Source of the DNA: Amycolatopsis aidingensis
GTDB taxonomy: Bacteria; Actinomycetota; Actinomycetes; Mycobacteriales; Pseudonocardiaceae
NCBI RefSeq assembly: GCF_018885265.1
Contig: NZ_CP076538.1
Span: 2,702,001 to 2,766,000 of the forward strand
Length of the DNA: 64,000 bases
Direction: 5' to 3'
The notes below the pieces were generated by a model that was given only the letters and a program-made list of their open reading frames with translations, ran no database searches and was not told the origin of the DNA. Positions 34,596 through 43,462 of this stretch are shown piece by piece (positions within the stretch are counted from its first letter, which is position 1; each line of letters begins with the position of its first letter). A program made the position numbers and the translations under genes.

Positions 34596-35875
34596 GCCGC
34601 CGGTTCCCCGAGCGCGGAGAAGCGATCCCCGACCATCCCGGCGGCCAGGGTGTCGCCGTCCTTCGGGTCGATCACCAGGAAGGCACCGGTGCGCGGGCTG
34701 CGCGCGTAGTCGTCCACCGGGAGCTCTTCCGCCAGCCGCAGCCGCACCCCGCCGATCTCGTTGAGCTCCAGCGCATCCGGAGAATCCACAGTGGATAGCG
34801 ACTGCTCGTCGAACCGGGAGGTCAGCTCCTCCACCATGGCCTGCACCGTGCGTGCCCCGTGCTTGACCAGCAGCCGGGCACCCGCGCGCAGCGGGCTACC
34901 GGACAGCCAGCACAGCACCGCGCCGAGCTCGTCGGTGACCGTGGGCCTGCTGTCCACCGCGGCGATCAGGTCGCCGCGGGAGATGTCCAGGTCGTCGGCG
35001 AGTACCACGGTCACCGAGCTGCCTGCCCCGGCCTCGGCCAGCGGGCCGCCGTAGGTGTCCACCCGCTCCACCGTGCTGCGTAAACCCTGGGGGAGCACGA
35101 CCACGTCGTCGCCGGGCCGGACCGTGCCCGAGGAGATCTGCCCGGCGTAGCCCCGGTAGTCCGGATGCTCGGCGGTGCGCGGCCGGATCACGTACTGCAC
35201 CGGCAGCCGGAACGGAGCGTCGTGCGGATCGGGGGCCACCGGCACGTTCTCAAGGTGCTCCAGCAAGGTGGGGCCGGAGTACCAGGGGGTGTTCGCCGAG
35301 TGTGCCGCCACGTTGTCACCGTGCAGGGCCGAGACCGGGATGGTCAGCACGGTGCCCTCCGGGTAGCCCAGCGAGGCGGCGTGCGCCGCGAACTCCTTGG
35401 CGATCACCGCGAAGGCGGCCTCGTCGTAGTCCAGCAGGTCGATCTTGTTCACCGCGAGCACCAGCCGCGGCACGCCGAGCAGCGCGAGCACCGCGGCATG
35501 CCTGCGGGTCTGCTCCACCACCCCGTTGCGCGCGTCCACCAGCAGCACGGCCAGCTGCGCGGTGGAGGCACCGGTAACCGTGTTGCGGGTGTACTGCACG
35601 TGGCCCGGGGTGTCGGCGAGCACGAAGCTGCGCCTCGGGGTCGCGAAATACCGGTAGGCCACGTCGATGGTGATGCCCTGCTCGCGCTCCGAGCGCAGCC
35701 CGTCCACCAGCAGTGAAAGGTCCGGAGTGGACAGCCCGCGGTCGACGCTGGCGCGCTGCACGGCGTCCAGCTGGTCGGCGAGCACGGACTTGGTGTCGTA
35801 GAGCAATCTCCCGACCAGCGTGGACTTCCCATCGTCCACGCTGCCCGCGGTGGCGAGGCGTAACAAGCTCGACAT
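34592..35875 (-). CDS. cysN: Sulfate adenylyltransferase, large (GTPase) subunit
   Basis: The regulatory GTPase of ATP sulfurylase, which activates sulfate to APS with CysD. The 427-residue protein has P-loop GSVDDGKST, the switch/effector REQGITIDVAYR, DTPGHVQYTRN and NKIDLLD, then two beta-barrel domains. It lacks the fused APS kinase domain found in CysNC forms, in keeping with a pathway that reduces APS directly. The start overlaps the cysD stop by one base (TGATG). Confidence 0.95.
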   Translation of the reverse strand: MSSLLRLATAGSVDDGKSTLVGRLLYDTKSVLADQLDAVQRASVDRGLSTPDLSLLVDGLRSEREQGITIDVAYRYFATPRRSFVLADTPGHVQYTRNTVTGASTAQLAVLLVDARNGVVEQTRRHAAVLALLGVPRLVLAVNKIDLLDYDEAAFAVIAKEFAAHAASLGYPEGTVLTIPVSALHGDNVAAHSANTPWYSGPTLLEHLENVPVAPDPHDAPFRLPVQYVIRPRTAEHPDYRGYAGQISSGTVRPGDDVVVLPQGLRSTVERVDTYGGPLAEAGAGSSVTVVLADDLDISRGDLIAAVDSRPTVTDELGAVLCWLSGSPLRAGARLLVKHGARTVQAMVEELTSRFDEQSLSTVDSPDALELNEIGGVRLRLAEELPVDDYARSPRTGAFLVIDPKDGDTLAAGMVGDRFSALGEPAA

Positions 35876-36795
35876 CAGAAGTAGCCCTCCCGCTTGCGGT
35901 CCTCCATGGCGGCCTCGGAGAGCCGGTCATCGGCCCTGGTGGCGCCGCGTTCGGTCAGCCTGCTCGCCTGCACCTCGGCGATCACATCCTCGACAGTGGA
36001 CGCCGTGGACTCCACCGCGCCGGTGCACGAGCCGTCGCCAACGGTGCGGTAGCGCACGGTCAGCTCCTTGACCTCCTCGTCCTCCCTTGGGCCGCCCCAC
36101 GGCCCCTCGGTCAGCCACATGCCGTCGCGCCGGTACACCTTGCGCCGGTGCGCGTAGTAGATCGATGGCAGCTCGATCTCCTCCCGCGCGATGTAGTTCC
36201 AGACATCGGCCTCGGTCCAGTTGGACAGCGGGAACACCCGGACGTGCTCACCCGGCCGGTGCCGCCCGTTGTAGAGGTTCCACAGCTCGGGGCGTTGCCT
36301 GCGCGGCTCCCACTGGCCGAAGGCGTTGCGCAGGCTGAAGATGCGCTCCTTGGCGCGGGCGCGTTCCTCGTCCCGCCTGCCCCCGCCGAACACCGCGTCG
36401 TACTTCTGCTCGGCGATCGTGTCCAGCAACGGGGTGGTCTGCAAGGGGTTGCGGGTTCCGTCCGGGCGCTCGGTCAGCCTGCCGTCGTCGATCCAGTCCT
36501 GCACCTTGGCCACGACCAGCCGCAGCCCGTACTTGTCCACCACGCCGTCGCGGAAAGACAGCACTTCCTCGAAGTTGTGCCCGGTGTCCACGTGCAGCAA
36601 CGGGAACGGGACCGGGGCGGGCCAGAACGCCTTGATCGCGAGGTGCAGCAGGAGAGTGGAGTCCTTACCGCCGGAGAACAGGATGACCGGACGGTCGAAC
36701 TCGCCTGCCACCTCACGGAAGATGTGGATGGCCTCCGACTCGAGCGCGGCCAGGTTGTCCTTGGCCGCGTCGGTCGCGGCCTCGAGCGTGGTCAT
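35875..36795 (-). CDS. cysD: Sulfate adenylyltransferase, small subunit
   Basis: The catalytic subunit of ATP sulfurylase, 306 residues. It has the PP-loop VILFSGGKDSTLLLHLA, LLHVDTGHNFEE, the loop FGGGRRDEERARAKER and the C-terminal basic DRKREGYF. ATG 36795 has GGGGAGA close upstream and is preferred over a longer open frame that overlaps cysH. It lies 40 bases after cysH in the same operon. Confidence 0.96.
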   Translation of the reverse strand: MTTLEAATDAAKDNLAALESEAIHIFREVAGEFDRPVILFSGGKDSTLLLHLAIKAFWPAPVPFPLLHVDTGHNFEEVLSFRDGVVDKYGLRLVVAKVQDWIDDGRLTERPDGTRNPLQTTPLLDTIAEQKYDAVFGGGRRDEERARAKERIFSLRNAFGQWEPRRQRPELWNLYNGRHRPGEHVRVFPLSNWTEADVWNYIAREEIELPSIYYAHRRKVYRRDGMWLTEGPWGGPREDEEVKELTVRYRTVGDGSCTGAVESTASTVEDVIAEVQASRLTERGATRADDRLSEAAMEDRKREGYF

Positions 36796-36835
36796 GCTTC
36801 TCCCCTCAGTGCCTGTTCCGGTTCGGGACGGGTGC

Positions 36836-37540
36836 TCAGGCATGCAGGCCGCACTCGGTCTTCGTGTTGCCTGCCCAGCGCCCGCTGCGCGGGTCCGCAC
36901 CCGGCGCGACCTTCGCGGTGCAAGGGGCGCAGCCGATCGAAGGGTAGCCCTCGGCGACCAGCGGGTTCTCCAGAATGCCGTGCTCGCGGATGTAGCCGTT
37001 GAACTCCTCGTCGCTCCACGCGGCGATGGGGTTGACCTTGACAAGGCCGTTGCGCTCGTCCCAGGTCACGATCGGGGTGTTCGCCCTGGTCGGCGCGTCC
37101 ACCCTGCGCACCCCGGTGACCCAGCAGGAGTAGTTCGAAAGCGTGCGGCGCAGCGGGATCACCTTGCGCAGGTGGCAGCACTGGTTCGGATCGCGGTCAT
37201 GCAGCCGGGGGCCGTACTCGGCGTCCTGCTCGGCCACGCTCTGGTCCGCGGTGGCGTTCACGATCCGGACCTCGGGGTACACCGTCTGCACGGCGTCCCT
37301 GGTGCCGATCGTCTCGGCGAAGTGGTAGCCGGTCTCGAGAAACAGTATGTCCACATCGGACTTCACTTGGGTCGCCAGGTCGATCAGCACGGCGTCCTGC
37401 ATATTGGAGGCGACGATCAGGTCATCGCCGAAGTGCCGTACCGCCCACTCCAGTGCCTCCGTGGCACTCGCCTCGGCGAGTTCCTCGGATGCCTTTTCCG
37501 CCAGCGCTTTGAGTTCCTCGTTCGATGTAGCCGTGGTCAT
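36836..37540 (-). CDS. cysH: Adenylylsulfate (APS) reductase
   Basis: Reduces APS to sulfite with thioredoxin. The 234-residue protein contains the PP-loop-derived ASNMQDAVLIDL, LFLETGYHFAET, and both iron-sulfur cysteine pairs (QCCHLRK and GCAPCTAK). These mark the 4Fe-4S APS reductase type rather than PAPS reductase. The catalytic cysteine is in the C-terminal ECGLH. GGAGGTGA precedes the ATG, inside the end of the short upstream gene, whose stop overlaps this start by four bases. Confidence 0.95.
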   Translation of the reverse strand: MTTATSNEELKALAEKASEELAEASATEALEWAVRHFGDDLIVASNMQDAVLIDLATQVKSDVDILFLETGYHFAETIGTRDAVQTVYPEVRIVNATADQSVAEQDAEYGPRLHDRDPNQCCHLRKVIPLRRTLSNYSCWVTGVRRVDAPTRANTPIVTWDERNGLVKVNPIAAWSDEEFNGYIREHGILENPLVAEGYPSIGCAPCTAKVAPGADPRSGRWAGNTKTECGLHA

Positions 37541-37686
37541 CCAGTCACCTCCGGAAGCTGCAGGCCGATGAGTTTCACCGAGAAAACCCGCCTACAGGCT
37601 GAACAAAGCCAGCCGCCTTCGGATTCCGGTCGCAGGTCCTCATCGCCGCAATACGGGCAGTAGAAAGGAACAGCACGCTCACTCAC
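37537..37686 (-). CDS. Short zinc-ribbon protein between sulfite reductase and cysH
   Basis: A 49-residue protein, VSERAVPFYCPYCGDEDLRP at the N-terminus, with CPYCG and CSACRR pairs forming a likely zinc ribbon or small iron-sulfur site, ending QLPEVTG. The GTG at 37686 overlaps the sulfite reductase stop and its own stop overlaps the cysH start, so it is tightly coupled in the operon. Corynebacterial cys operons have a similar small gene (cysX, called ferredoxin-like) between the sulfite reductase gene and cysH. An electron-transfer or chaperone role for the reductase is possible but unproven. Confidence 0.85.
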   Translation of the reverse strand: MSERAVPFYCPYCGDEDLRPESEGGWLCSACRRVFSVKLIGLQLPEVTG

Positions 37687-39383
37687 TGCAGATCACCCTC
37701 GTCGGCGCGCGCGGCCCACTGCGCGAACCGCTCGCCTTCGGCGCGCTTGGCCACGAAGTTGCGCACGACCCGCTCCACGTAGCCGGTCAGCTCGGCGCTG
37801 GTGACCTTGTGGCCGCGAAGCTTGCGGCCGAAACCCGCGTCCAGCCCGAGGCCGCCGCCGAGATGTACCTGGAAACCCTCGACCTGGTTGCCTTCGGCGT
37901 CGGTGACGATCTGGCCCTTCAGCCCGATGTCCGCGGTCTGGATCCGGGCGCAGGAGTTCGGGCAGCCGTTCAGGTGCACGCTGACCGGCTTGTCCACATC
38001 GGACTGGATATCGGCCAGCCTGCGCTCGAGGTCGGAGACCAGCTGCTGCGCCCGCGCCTTGGTCTCCACGATCGCCAGCTTGCAGAACTCGATACCGGTG
38101 CAGGCCATCACCCCGCGCCGCCAGGGTGAAGGCTCCGTCTGCAACCCCAGCTCGCCGAGCTCCGTGCGCAGACCGTCCAGTTCGGACTCCGGGACGTCCA
38201 GTACCACCAGCTTCTGCTGCGGGGTGAGCCGCACCCGCGCGGATCCGGCCCGCTCCGCCGCCTTGGCAACGGCCAGCAGGGTCGAGCCGGACACCCGCCC
38301 GGCTACCGGCGCGGCGCCGACGTAGTAGTTGCCGTCGTGCTGGCGATGCGTGCCGACGTGGTCGATCGGCACCTCGGGCACCTCCGGCGCCGGGCCGTCG
38401 AGCAGCGGGCGCTTCAGGTACTCGTTCTCCAGCACCTCGCGGAACTTCGCCGCGCCCCAGTCCTTCACCAGGAACTTGATCCGGGCGCGGTGCCGCAGCC
38501 GCCGGTAGCCGTAGTCGCGGAAGATGCTGACCACACCGGCCCACACCTCGGGCACCTCGTCCAGTGGAACCCAGGTGCCCAGCCGTTGCCCGATCATCGG
38601 GTTGGTGGAAAGGCCGCCGCCGACCCACAGGTCGAAGCCGGGGCCGTGCTCGGGGTGCTCGGCCCCGACGAAGGCGATGTCGTGCACCTCGTGCGCGACA
38701 TCGGGCAGGCCGGAAATGGCGCTCTTGAACTTGCGTGGCAGGTTGGCGAAGGCCGGATCGCCGACGTAGCGGCGCTTGATCTCCTCGATCGCCGGAGTGC
38801 CGTCGATGACCTCCTCGGCGGCGATGCCCGCCACCGGTGAGCCGAGGATCACCCGCGGGCTGTCCCCGCAGGCCTCCATGGTGGTCATCCCGGCGTCCTC
38901 GAGCTTCTGCCAGATCGTCGGCATGTCCTCGATCTGGATCCAGTGGTACTGGATGTTCTGCCGGTCGGTGATGTCCGCGGTGTCCCTGGCGTAGGTCTGC
39001 GAGATCTCGCCGAGCAGGGCGAGCTGCGCGGTGCTCAGCGCGCCGCCGTCGATGCGCACCCGCAGCATGAAGTACTCGTCGTCCAGTTCCTCCGGTTCGA
39101 GGGTGGCGGTGCGGCCGCCGTCGATCCCCGGCTTGCGCTGGGTGTAGAGGCCGTACCAGCGGAAGCGGCCGCGCAGGTCACCGGGGTCGATCGAGTCGAA
39201 ACCCCGGTGTGCGTAGATGTTCTCGATCCGGTCCCGCACGTTCAGCGGGTGGTCGTCCTTCTTGGAGCGCTCGTTCGGGTTCAGCGGCTCGCGGTAACCC
39301 AGTGCCCACTGGCCTTCCCCGCGGCGTTGCTTGGGCCGCGCGGTGCGACCGGTGTTCGGGGTGTCGCGCGTCGGCGAGGCCAT
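37683..39383 (-). CDS. sirA: Ferredoxin-dependent siroheme sulfite reductase
   Basis: Reduces sulfite to sulfide. The 566-residue protein has the duplicated nitrite/sulfite reductase fold, and the siroheme/4Fe-4S motif as TGIEFCKLAIVETKARA (Cys-x5 type) followed by NGCPNSCARIQ (Cys-x3-Cys). ATG 39381-39383 has GGAGG upstream. It heads the operon sirA-zinc ribbon-cysH-cysD-cysN-chelatase. It could be named nirA by mycobacterial usage; the sulfur context argues for sulfite as substrate. A cysteine-containing leader peptide lies 124 bases upstream. Confidence 0.94.
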   Translation of the reverse strand: MASPTRDTPNTGRTARPKQRRGEGQWALGYREPLNPNERSKKDDHPLNVRDRIENIYAHRGFDSIDPGDLRGRFRWYGLYTQRKPGIDGGRTATLEPEELDDEYFMLRVRIDGGALSTAQLALLGEISQTYARDTADITDRQNIQYHWIQIEDMPTIWQKLEDAGMTTMEACGDSPRVILGSPVAGIAAEEVIDGTPAIEEIKRRYVGDPAFANLPRKFKSAISGLPDVAHEVHDIAFVGAEHPEHGPGFDLWVGGGLSTNPMIGQRLGTWVPLDEVPEVWAGVVSIFRDYGYRRLRHRARIKFLVKDWGAAKFREVLENEYLKRPLLDGPAPEVPEVPIDHVGTHRQHDGNYYVGAAPVAGRVSGSTLLAVAKAAERAGSARVRLTPQQKLVVLDVPESELDGLRTELGELGLQTEPSPWRRGVMACTGIEFCKLAIVETKARAQQLVSDLERRLADIQSDVDKPVSVHLNGCPNSCARIQTADIGLKGQIVTDAEGNQVEGFQVHLGGGLGLDAGFGRKLRGHKVTSAELTGYVERVVRNFVAKRAEGERFAQWAARADEGDLQ

Positions 39384-39507
39384 TCTTGTCCTCCGGGCTT
39401 GTCGACGGCGCCGTGGCGCACCGTGAACGCCCTGGTGTGCGTGGTGGGAGCGATTCGCGGCGCACCCGCGCCTGCTGGTCCGTGCTTGGGAAGGGGGCGG
39501 CGGGTGG

Positions 39508-39594
39508 TCAGCTCATCGCGGGGCACAGTGCGCTGGCAACGCGTCGCAGGTCGACATGGCGTCGAACGACGAGCGGCACACCGGCAGAAGTCAC
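39508..39594 (-). CDS. Cysteine leader peptide ahead of the sulfate-assimilation operon
   Basis: A 28-residue open frame starting GTG 39594 (VTSAGVPLVV) continues with RRHVDLRRVASALCPAMS. The segment RRHVDLRRVASALC matches the short peptides annotated as putative leader peptides ahead of sulfur genes in actinobacteria; a cysteine codon sits three codons before the final MS. Ribosome pausing at that codon would couple cysteine supply to operon expression. ATG 39618 or GTG 39579 are alternative starts. No obvious T-rich terminator follows, so the mechanism could be Rho-dependent or translational. Confidence 0.78.
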   Translation of the reverse strand: MTSAGVPLVVRRHVDLRRVASALCPAMS

Positions 39595-39655
39595 CCGTCC
39601 AGGGTGCCACGCGCCCATATGCTGGTCGAGAGCCATCCACATGGTGGGAGCAGCA

Positions 39656-40462
39656 TCACGCCCCTCCGCCGGGCCGCTCGGCGGCGGCGATGGCCCTGCG
39701 GCAAGCCCTGGCCAGGGTGCGCTGCCGTTGGATGCGGCGCAGCAGCGGCAGCGGGGTCAGGACCTGCTCCGGCTCGCCCTCGCGGTGGGTGACCACGAGG
39801 GCATCATGGGCCAGCACCCCGCGCCGGGACCAGGGCTCCCAACGTTCGAGATCCGGAATCGTGTAGTCGTAGCCGAAGGCGAGCGCGGGGGCCTGGACAG
39901 GCCACTCCGGCCACGGCGCCAGCCGGACCCGCTCGCCGGACCAGCCCGCGGGCCCGAACGGCTCGGCCACCTGCACCGCCAGGCCGTCGCCGCCACGCAC
40001 CACCAGCGCCTGCCGGGCAGGGTTGGTGCGCGCTGGCAGCTCCCGCACCCGGTCGACCCGCTCCAGGCTGAGCACGATCCGGGGCAGCCACCACCAGTTC
40101 TCCCGGCACAGCAGGGGGCTGTCGGCCAGGGTCCGGGACGGCGGGTACTTGGCCAGCTCCTGCCGGAGCAGTTCGACGGTGAACAGCTCGCCGCTGGTGT
40201 CCTCACGCCGGGCCAGCCTGCCGGTCGCCAGCATCCCTGGCGCGCCCTCCGGCAGCGAGCGTGAGTCGGTCACGGCGAACGTCACCCTGCTGCCCTGGCT
40301 CAGCCCGGCGACCTCGGCGGCGCGCGCGTAGGGCAGCGCCACGCAGGGGCTCTCCCCGGCCAGCAGCGGCGTGGCGGTCAGCGCGGCCGGGCTGCCGTCC
40401 GGCTCCCGCCAGCACACCTCGGCGGTCACCGCGCGCCGCCATAACCGAACGAGCTCATTCAT
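39656..40462 (-). CDS. Conserved-looking protein of unknown function
   Basis: 268 residues, soluble, no signal peptide. It has strongly coding codon use and a tryptophan-rich middle (RENWWWLPRIVLSLERVDRV). The N-terminal part, with LLAGESPCVALPYARAAEVA and VTFAVTDSRSL, recalls the beta strands of flavin-reductase-like split barrels, but no cofactor motif is clear. The C-terminus is basic (RRIQRQRTLARACRRAI). It is upstream of the leader peptide on the same strand and divergent from cstA. Function not assigned. Confidence 0.65.
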   Translation of the reverse strand: MNELVRLWRRAVTAEVCWREPDGSPAALTATPLLAGESPCVALPYARAAEVAGLSQGSRVTFAVTDSRSLPEGAPGMLATGRLARREDTSGELFTVELLRQELAKYPPSRTLADSPLLCRENWWWLPRIVLSLERVDRVRELPARTNPARQALVVRGGDGLAVQVAEPFGPAGWSGERVRLAPWPEWPVQAPALAFGYDYTIPDLERWEPWSRRGVLAHDALVVTHREGEPEQVLTPLPLLRRIQRQRTLARACRRAIAAAERPGGGA

Positions 40463-40539
40463 GCGCCGGTACTTCTCTCACGATCCAGATCTTGTTACCG
40501 TCCCCACCCTCCAGCAACGGTGCCCGTGGAGTGTGCGAG

Positions 40540-42249
40540 ATGCCTGCAGTAGTGGTCGCCCTGGTCGTAGCCGTGCTCTTCTTCCTCGGATATCGCTACT
40601 ACTCCGCGTACCTCGCGAAGAAGGTCTACGCGCTGGACCCGGCCTTCGTCACGCCCGCGCACAGTATGCGCGACGGGGTCGACTTCGTGCCCACCAACAA
40701 GCACGTCCTCTTCGGGCACCACTTCACCTCGGTCGCCGGTGCCGCGCCGATCGTGGGCCCGGCGATCGCTGTGTTCTGGGGCTGGGGCCCGGCGCTGGCC
40801 TGGGTGGTGCTCGGCACCATCTTCGCCGCGGGGGTGCACGACTTCGGCGCGCTGGCGGTCTCCGTGCGGCACCGCGCTAAGAGCATCGGCACCCTGGCCA
40901 GGGAGGTCATCAACCGGCGCGCCAGGGTGCTCTTCCTGCTGATCATCTTCTTCCTGCTCACCCTGGTCAACGCCGTGTTCGCGGTGGTCATCGCCAACCT
41001 GTTCATCGGCACCCCCGAGGCGGTGCTGCCGATCCTGCTGGAGATCCCGCTGGCCATCGGGATCGGGCAGTACGTGTACCGCACCCGCACCGCCGCGCTG
41101 GTGCCCTCGATCATCGGCGTGATCGTGCTGTACCTCTCGATCTTCCTGGGCCAGCTGCTGCCCATCTCGCTGGCCGGGTTCGCCGCCGAGGACGGGTTGT
41201 TCACCGAGCGCAACATCTGGGTCATCCTGCTGTTCGCCTACACTTTCGTCGCCTCGCGCGTCCCGGTGTGGGTGCTGCTGCAGCCACGGGACTACATCAA
41301 CTCGCACCAGCTGTTCGTGGCACTCGGCGTGATCGGGCTCGGCGTCGTGGTCGGAATGGACCGCATCGTCGCGCCGCTGATCAACGACACCCCGGAGGGC
41401 TCGCCGAGCTGGTTCCCGTTCCTGTTCATCACCATCGCCTGCGGGGCCATCTCCGGGTTCCACAGCCTGGTGGCCTCGGGAACGACATCGAAGCAGCTGG
41501 ACAAGGAGACCGACGCGCGGCATGTCGGCTACCTCGGCGCGATCGGGGAGGGCTCGCTGGCCCTTGGCGCGATCCTGGCCTGCACCGCGGGCGTGGTGGC
41601 CAGCACCGCGGAATGGCACGCGCTCTACGCCGACTTCAGCAGCGCCTCGGACGGGCCGGCCGGGCGGTTCGTCGAGGGCGTGGCCGCCTTCGCGGGCAAC
41701 CTCGGCATCCCGAGCACGGTCGCGCTGATCTTCGGGGCGATCGTGGTGATCAGCTTCGCCGCGACCACAATGGACACCGGCGTGCGGTTGCAGCGCTACA
41801 TCGTCCAGGAGATCGCCGAGATCTCCGGTGCCCGCAAGCTGTCCCGCAACATCACCGGCGCCACCGCGATCGCCGTGCTCATCCCGCTGGTGATGGCACT
41901 GCTGCCGGGCGGCGGCGACGCCGGGTACACCTTCGGCGTGCTGTGGCAGCTGTTCGGCACCACCAACCAGCTCACCGCGGGACTCGCGCTGGCCGTGGTC
42001 GCGGTGTGGGTGACCAAGAACCGCCGCAACCCGATCGCGGTGCTGGTGCCGCTGGTGTTCCTGCTGGCGATGACCAGCTGGGCGCTGGTGATCAACCTGC
42101 AGAAGTTCGTGGACGCCGGGCAGTGGGTGCTGGCCCCGCTGGACGCGATCATCTTCCTGCTGGCGATCTGGCTGATCGTGGAGGCGGCGATCGCGCTGCG
42201 CAAAGCCTGGACGGCCGCACCCGAGCGGGAGCCGGAATCGGGCGCATGA
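40540..42249 (+). CDS. cstA: Carbon starvation protein CstA (pyruvate/peptide transporter)
   Basis: A 569-residue polytopic membrane protein of the CstA family with about 16 helices. The family pattern YRYYSAYLAKKVYALDP, FVPTNKHVLFGHHFTSVAGA and SGFHSLVASGTTSKQL is present. CstA proteins take up pyruvate or peptides under starvation. ATG 40540 is preceded by GGAG; an in-frame GTG nine bases upstream is possible. The stop overlaps the start of the small CC-tailed gene, replacing the ybdD partner seen in enterobacteria. Confidence 0.94.
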   Translation: MPAVVVALVVAVLFFLGYRYYSAYLAKKVYALDPAFVTPAHSMRDGVDFVPTNKHVLFGHHFTSVAGAAPIVGPAIAVFWGWGPALAWVVLGTIFAAGVHDFGALAVSVRHRAKSIGTLAREVINRRARVLFLLIIFFLLTLVNAVFAVVIANLFIGTPEAVLPILLEIPLAIGIGQYVYRTRTAALVPSIIGVIVLYLSIFLGQLLPISLAGFAAEDGLFTERNIWVILLFAYTFVASRVPVWVLLQPRDYINSHQLFVALGVIGLGVVVGMDRIVAPLINDTPEGSPSWFPFLFITIACGAISGFHSLVASGTTSKQLDKETDARHVGYLGAIGEGSLALGAILACTAGVVASTAEWHALYADFSSASDGPAGRFVEGVAAFAGNLGIPSTVALIFGAIVVISFAATTMDTGVRLQRYIVQEIAEISGARKLSRNITGATAIAVLIPLVMALLPGGGDAGYTFGVLWQLFGTTNQLTAGLALAVVAVWVTKNRRNPIAVLVPLVFLLAMTSWALVINLQKFVDAGQWVLAPLDAIIFLLAIWLIVEAAIALRKAWTAAPEREPESGA

Positions 42250-42518
42250 GCCGCCTTTCCCGGCTGGCCGCCCTCTGGCGCCGGATCGAGGCCGGCCACG
42301 AGCAGGTGTTCGTGGCCCGCTGGCGGCAGGGGCTGCGCCGGGAGGCCCGGCAGCGCGAGGACACCCTGCGCGCATTGGTGCTGCTGGATTCGCTCGGGGT
42401 GGAGAACCCGGTGGCCTACGAGACCCTGGAGCTGATCCCGTACCTGGTGGCCGACCTGCACGAATGGCACCGGCGGATGGGCCGGGAGAGCTTCGGTGAC
42501 CCCGGGGTGTGCTGTTGA
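42246..42518 (+). CDS. Small CC-tailed protein (cory-CC-star type)
   Basis: A 90-residue basic, helical protein: MSRLSRLAALWRRIEAGHEQ at the start and GRESFGDPGVCC at the very end, with two cysteines as the last residues. The family is known in actinobacteria as cory-CC-star and accompanies an ArsA-type ATPase, which is exactly the next gene. ATG overlaps the cstA stop, and its own 3' end overlaps the ATPase start by 10 bases. The terminal CC could bind metal or form a disulfide; the role is not established. Confidence 0.8.
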   Translation: MSRLSRLAALWRRIEAGHEQVFVARWRQGLRREARQREDTLRALVLLDSLGVENPVAYETLELIPYLVADLHEWHRRMGRESFGDPGVCC

Positions 42519-43450
42519 GTTCCGCGCTGCGGTTCTTCGGCGGCAAGGGCGGGGTGGGCAAGACCACGCTCGCGGCCGCCTTCGGCCTGCTGGCCGCGGG
42601 CGAGGGAACGCGCACGCTGGTCGTGTCCACCGACCCCGCGCACTCCCTCGGTGACGCGCTGGCCACCCCGCTCGGCGAGCGGCCGAGGCAGGTGGCGGAC
42701 CGGCTGTGGGCCGCCGAGGTCAGCGGGGAGGCGCAGGCAGGCAAGCGGCTCGAGGAGATCACCAGGGACGCCGAGCGGACGCTGCCCCGTGAGGTGCTGC
42801 CCGCGGTGCGCACCCATCTGCGGCGCGCGGTCGGCAGCCCTGGCACGGTGGAGTCGGCTCTGCTGGACCGGCTGATCGAGCTGACCGAGTCCGCCGAATG
42901 GGAACTGCTCGTTGTGGACAGCGCACCCACCGGGCATATGCTCCGGCTGCTCACCCTGCCCGCCCTGCTCACCCCGTGGATCGAGGGGCTGGCGCAGCAG
43001 CGCCGCTCCGCCAGGGATGTGGACCGGATGGCCACGGGCGCCCTCGGCTCGGCGGCGGAGGCCGACCCGCTGCTGGACCGGCTGCAGGAGCGCAGGGCCC
43101 GGATGGAGCGGATGGCGCAGCGGCTGCGCACCGACGCGCTCGTGCACCTGGTCCTGGTGCCCGAGCGGCTGCCGCTGGCGGAGACCCTGCGCACGGCCGG
43201 GACGCTCACCGAGTCCGGCGTCCGGCTCGGTCCGATGATCGTGAACCGGGTGCTGCCGGAGGGTGAGGCCGGGCTGCTGGCCCGGCGCAGGCGGCAGCAG
43301 GAGGAGGTGCTGGGGCAGCTGGAGGGTTACCGCCAGGTGCGGGTGCCGCTGCTGGCCGGCGCGCTCACCGGGCAGGCCGAACTGGCCGCGCTCGCCGAGC
43401 TGCTGGCCGCGGCGGGCCTGCCCGGCACGCCGGGCGCTGACCTGCGGTGA
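42509..43450 (+). CDS. ArsA-family ATPase
   Basis: A 313-residue deviant-Walker ATPase of the ArsA/Get3 group: FFGGKGGVGKTTLAAAFG P-loop, switch I STDPAHSLGDAL, switch II VVDSAPTGHMLRLLTLPA, and a C-terminal KxR-like basic region. In other systems such ATPases drive arsenite pumps or membrane-protein targeting. No arsenic genes are nearby, so coupling to the CC-tailed protein or CstA is more likely. The start is GTG 42509 (or TTG 42515), inside the preceding gene's end. Confidence 0.88.
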   Translation: MLLSSALRFFGGKGGVGKTTLAAAFGLLAAGEGTRTLVVSTDPAHSLGDALATPLGERPRQVADRLWAAEVSGEAQAGKRLEEITRDAERTLPREVLPAVRTHLRRAVGSPGTVESALLDRLIELTESAEWELLVVDSAPTGHMLRLLTLPALLTPWIEGLAQQRRSARDVDRMATGALGSAAEADPLLDRLQERRARMERMAQRLRTDALVHLVLVPERLPLAETLRTAGTLTESGVRLGPMIVNRVLPEGEAGLLARRRRQQEEVLGQLEGYRQVRVPLLAGALTGQAELAALAELLAAAGLPGTPGADLR

Positions 43451-43462
43451 GACACTGGAGGG

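Noticed and set aside
42246..42518. YbdD/DUF466 partner of CstA
   Set aside because: The sequence lacks the YbdD pattern and ends in CC next to an ArsA-like ATPase, which fits the CC-tailed family instead.
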